A stretch of DNA of 34,909 nucleotides. Origin: Verrucomicrobiota bacterium. GTDB taxonomy: Bacteria > Verrucomicrobiota > Verrucomicrobiia > Limisphaerales > CAIMTB01. The notes under the pieces were generated by a model that worked only from the letters and a program-made list of their open reading frames with translations, made no database searches and was not told the DNA's origin. Position numbers and translations under genes: made by a program. Location of the stretch: assembly GCA_963205105.1 (NCBI GenBank), contig CAUJJW010000096.1, positions 1-34,909 of the forward strand. The letters run 5' to 3'. Every line of letters begins with the position of its first letter. Within the stretch, counting starts at the first letter, position 1. Below, one piece after another: positions 33,286 to 34,909 of the stretch.

Positions 33286-34909
33286 GTGCCTGAACCCGCC
33301 GACCACCCGCGCATCCGCCCCTCGAGTGTCTGGTCCTTCGCTCTCAGACCCCTGTTCTCCTTCCTCTCCGTGCTGCTCGCTTCGCTCCCCTTGCGCGGCG
33401 CCGTCGCCGACCCCATCCGTCCCCTCAACATCGTGTTGATCGTCGCCGATGACCTCGGCGCCCACGACCTGGGAGCGACCGGCTCGAGGTTCCACGAAAC
33501 ACCCCACCTCGACCGACTCGCCGCCGAAGGCATGCGCTTCACCCAGGCCTACTCCGCCTGCACCGTCTGCTCGCCCAGTCGCGCCGCCATTCTCACCGGC
33601 ATGCACCCGGCCCGCCTCAAGATCACCGATTGGATCAAGGGGCACGACAACCCCAAGGCCAAACTCCGCCCGCCCACCTGGACCCAGCAATTGCCGCTCG
33701 AGCAAATCACCTTCGCCGAGCGCCTGAGCACCATGACCGAACGCCCCGACTTCCTGCGGGCCGCCCTGCATCTCGGCAAATGGCACCTCGGCGGCGAAGG
33801 CTTCGAACCGGAGAAACAAGGCTTCCACCAAAACCTGGGTGGCGATCACCGCGGACAACCGCCCAGTTACTTCGCGCCCTACGGACTGCCCCGCCTGCCC
33901 GACGGTCCCCAGGGCGAATACCTCACCGACCGCGAAGGCGACGAAGCCGCGAAGTTCATTACCTCCCACAAGGGCCAATCCTTCCTCCTCAATTACTGGC
34001 CTTACTCCGTTCACACCCCTCTCCAAGCCAAGCCCGAGCTCGTCGCCAAATACCAGGCCAAGGCGGCACGCACCGGCGGTGGTCAGACCAACGCGACCTA
34101 CGCCGCCATGCTCGAAAGTCTCGATGCCGCCGTGGGCCGCATCCTCAAGGCCTTGCACGATTCCGGAGCCGCCACGAACACCCTGGTGATCTTCACCTCC
34201 GACAACGGCGGACTCGTTCTCGGCAAGAACCCACCCACCAGCAACGCCCCGCTCCGTTCGGGGAAAGGCTCACCTTATGAAGGCGGCCATCGTGTGCCGC
34301 TCATCGTCAAATGGCCCGGCGTCACCGTCCCGGGAAGCACCAGCGCTGAACCCGTCATGGGCATCGACCTTCACCCGACACTTCTCGAGGCCGCCGATTT
34401 CCCCAAGGCCTACATCGATGCCCGCGGCTTCGACGGCGTCAGCCTCGTGCCGCTTCTCAAGGACCCATCAGCACCGCCCGGCGGCGGTCTCCAGCGCGAC
34501 GCGCTCTACTGGCATTACCCCCATTACCACCCCGGCGGCGCCACACCCTACGCCGCCATCCGATCCGGCGATTTCAAACTCATCCAATACTACGAAACCG
34601 GTCGCCCCGAACTCTTCAACCTCGCCGCCGACCCCGGCGAAACCACCAACCTCGCCGACGCCCAACCCGAGCGCGTCATGGAATTGTCCCGCAAACTCTT
34701 CGACTGGCAGAACGCTCGCGGCGCCCAGTGGCCCATGCCCAACCCCGCCTGGGAACCCAAACCCCTGGCCGCTCCCGCCGAAGGCCCGATCGTCCTCCAC
34801 TCCCGCGACGCGTTCGTCCACAGCACCGTCCTCCGCTACGAACCTCAGCCCTTCAAAAACACACTGGGCTGGTGGGGTCGACCCGAGGACTGGGCCGAGT
34901 GGATCTTCG
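33286..34909 (+). CDS. Second secreted sulfatase with C-terminal accessory domain, 3' end missing
   Basis: Open to the window end (541 codons visible). From GTG 33286 the product has a signal peptide (LFSFLSVLLASLPLRGAVA, ending near residue 41). In-frame ATGs at 33121 and 33178 would place that signal 35-55 residues further in, so they are less likely. Sulfatase motifs: ADDLGAHD (Asp55, Asp56), CSPSR at Cys95 in TVCSPSRAAILTG, LGKWHLGGEG, and FTSDNGG. After the sulfatase end (LFNLAADPGETTNLA) comes a further domain beginning IVLHSRDAFVHSTVLRYEPQ and GWWGRPEDWAEW, resembling carbohydrate-binding-type modules attached to PVC-group hydrolases. Only 37% similar in feel to the first sulfatase was not measured; they are clearly different subfamilies. 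The first sulfatase gene lies about 200 bp upstream on the same strand. Confidence 0.9.
   Translation, partial: MPEPADHPRIRPSSVWSFALRPLFSFLSVLLASLPLRGAVADPIRPLNIVLIVADDLGAHDLGATGSRFHETPHLDRLAAEGMRFTQAYSACTVCSPSRAAILTGMHPARLKITDWIKGHDNPKAKLRPPTWTQQLPLEQITFAERLSTMTERPDFLRAALHLGKWHLGGEGFEPEKQGFHQNLGGDHRGQPPSYFAPYGLPRLPDGPQGEYLTDREGDEAAKFITSHKGQSFLLNYWPYSVHTPLQAKPELVAKYQAKAARTGGGQTNATYAAMLESLDAAVGRILKALHDSGAATNTLVIFTSDNGGLVLGKNPPTSNAPLRSGKGSPYEGGHRVPLIVKWPGVTVPGSTSAEPVMGIDLHPTLLEAADFPKAYIDARGFDGVSLVPLLKDPSAPPGGGLQRDALYWHYPHYHPGGATPYAAIRSGDFKLIQYYETGRPELFNLAADPGETTNLADAQPERVMELSRKLFDWQNARGAQWPMPNPAWEPKPLAAPAEGPIVLHSRDAFVHSTVLRYEPQPFKNTLGWWGRPEDWAEWIF

Overview
The window is high-GC bacterial chromosome. 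Several things point to a Verrucomicrobiota-like (PVC group) heterotroph: many signal-peptide-bearing degradative proteins (two Cys-type sulfatases, a TIM-barrel glycosidase-like protein, an H-x9-DG pseudopilin-like protein, a CHRD/temptin protein), a multihaem cytochrome fused to TPRs, a MenG-type quinone methyltransferase, and an abundant palindromic intergenic repeat. The phylum is inferred from gene content; there is no rRNA gene to settle it.

Layout. 1-3796: 3' part of a large glycosidase-like protein, then an M20 peptidase. 3793-6247: flippase-like membrane protein whose end overlaps a convergent family 2 glycosyltransferase. 6296-9726: secreted temptin/CHRD protein, divergent from an ECF sigma factor with a membrane-anchored putative anti-sigma protein. 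9730-13763: pseudopilin-like protein, then a membrane-bound pentahaem cytochrome c with TPRs. 13764-14481: no gene; a mosaic of two palindromic repeat families. 14482-20102: orphan protein with a promoter-like AT-rich island, then a secretin translationally coupled to an MscS channel with a cyclic-nucleotide-binding domain. 20103-21247: a decayed PIN toxin, its Phd/YefM antitoxin and tRNA-Lys(CTT). 21410-23481: aroE coupled to a prepilin peptidase. 23612-26145: three lipoproteins (COG3014-like, YcfL-like, LpoB-like). 26142-28265: menG, a recent tandem duplication of a small membrane protein, and a VOC protein. 28423-31321: thiS, then a MoxR ATPase/DUF58 pair. 31322-34909: repeats, then two sulfatases, the second cut by the window end.

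How parts fit together. The secretin, prepilin peptidase and pseudopilin-like protein are type II secretion/type IV pilus-type components scattered over the window. They fit export of the sulfatases and glycosidase, although no secretion ATPase or inner-membrane platform gene is here. The lipoprotein trio concerns the envelope and peptidoglycan synthesis. The MoxR/DUF58 pair is a chaperone-like module.

The most unusual feature is a repeat of about 80 bp built of two short hairpins enclosed by terminal inverted repeats. Complete units occur with a 117-bp period at two loci. Two units lie in frame inside the N-terminal coding region of the DUF58 gene, where at least one must be translated unless initiation uses a rare codon.
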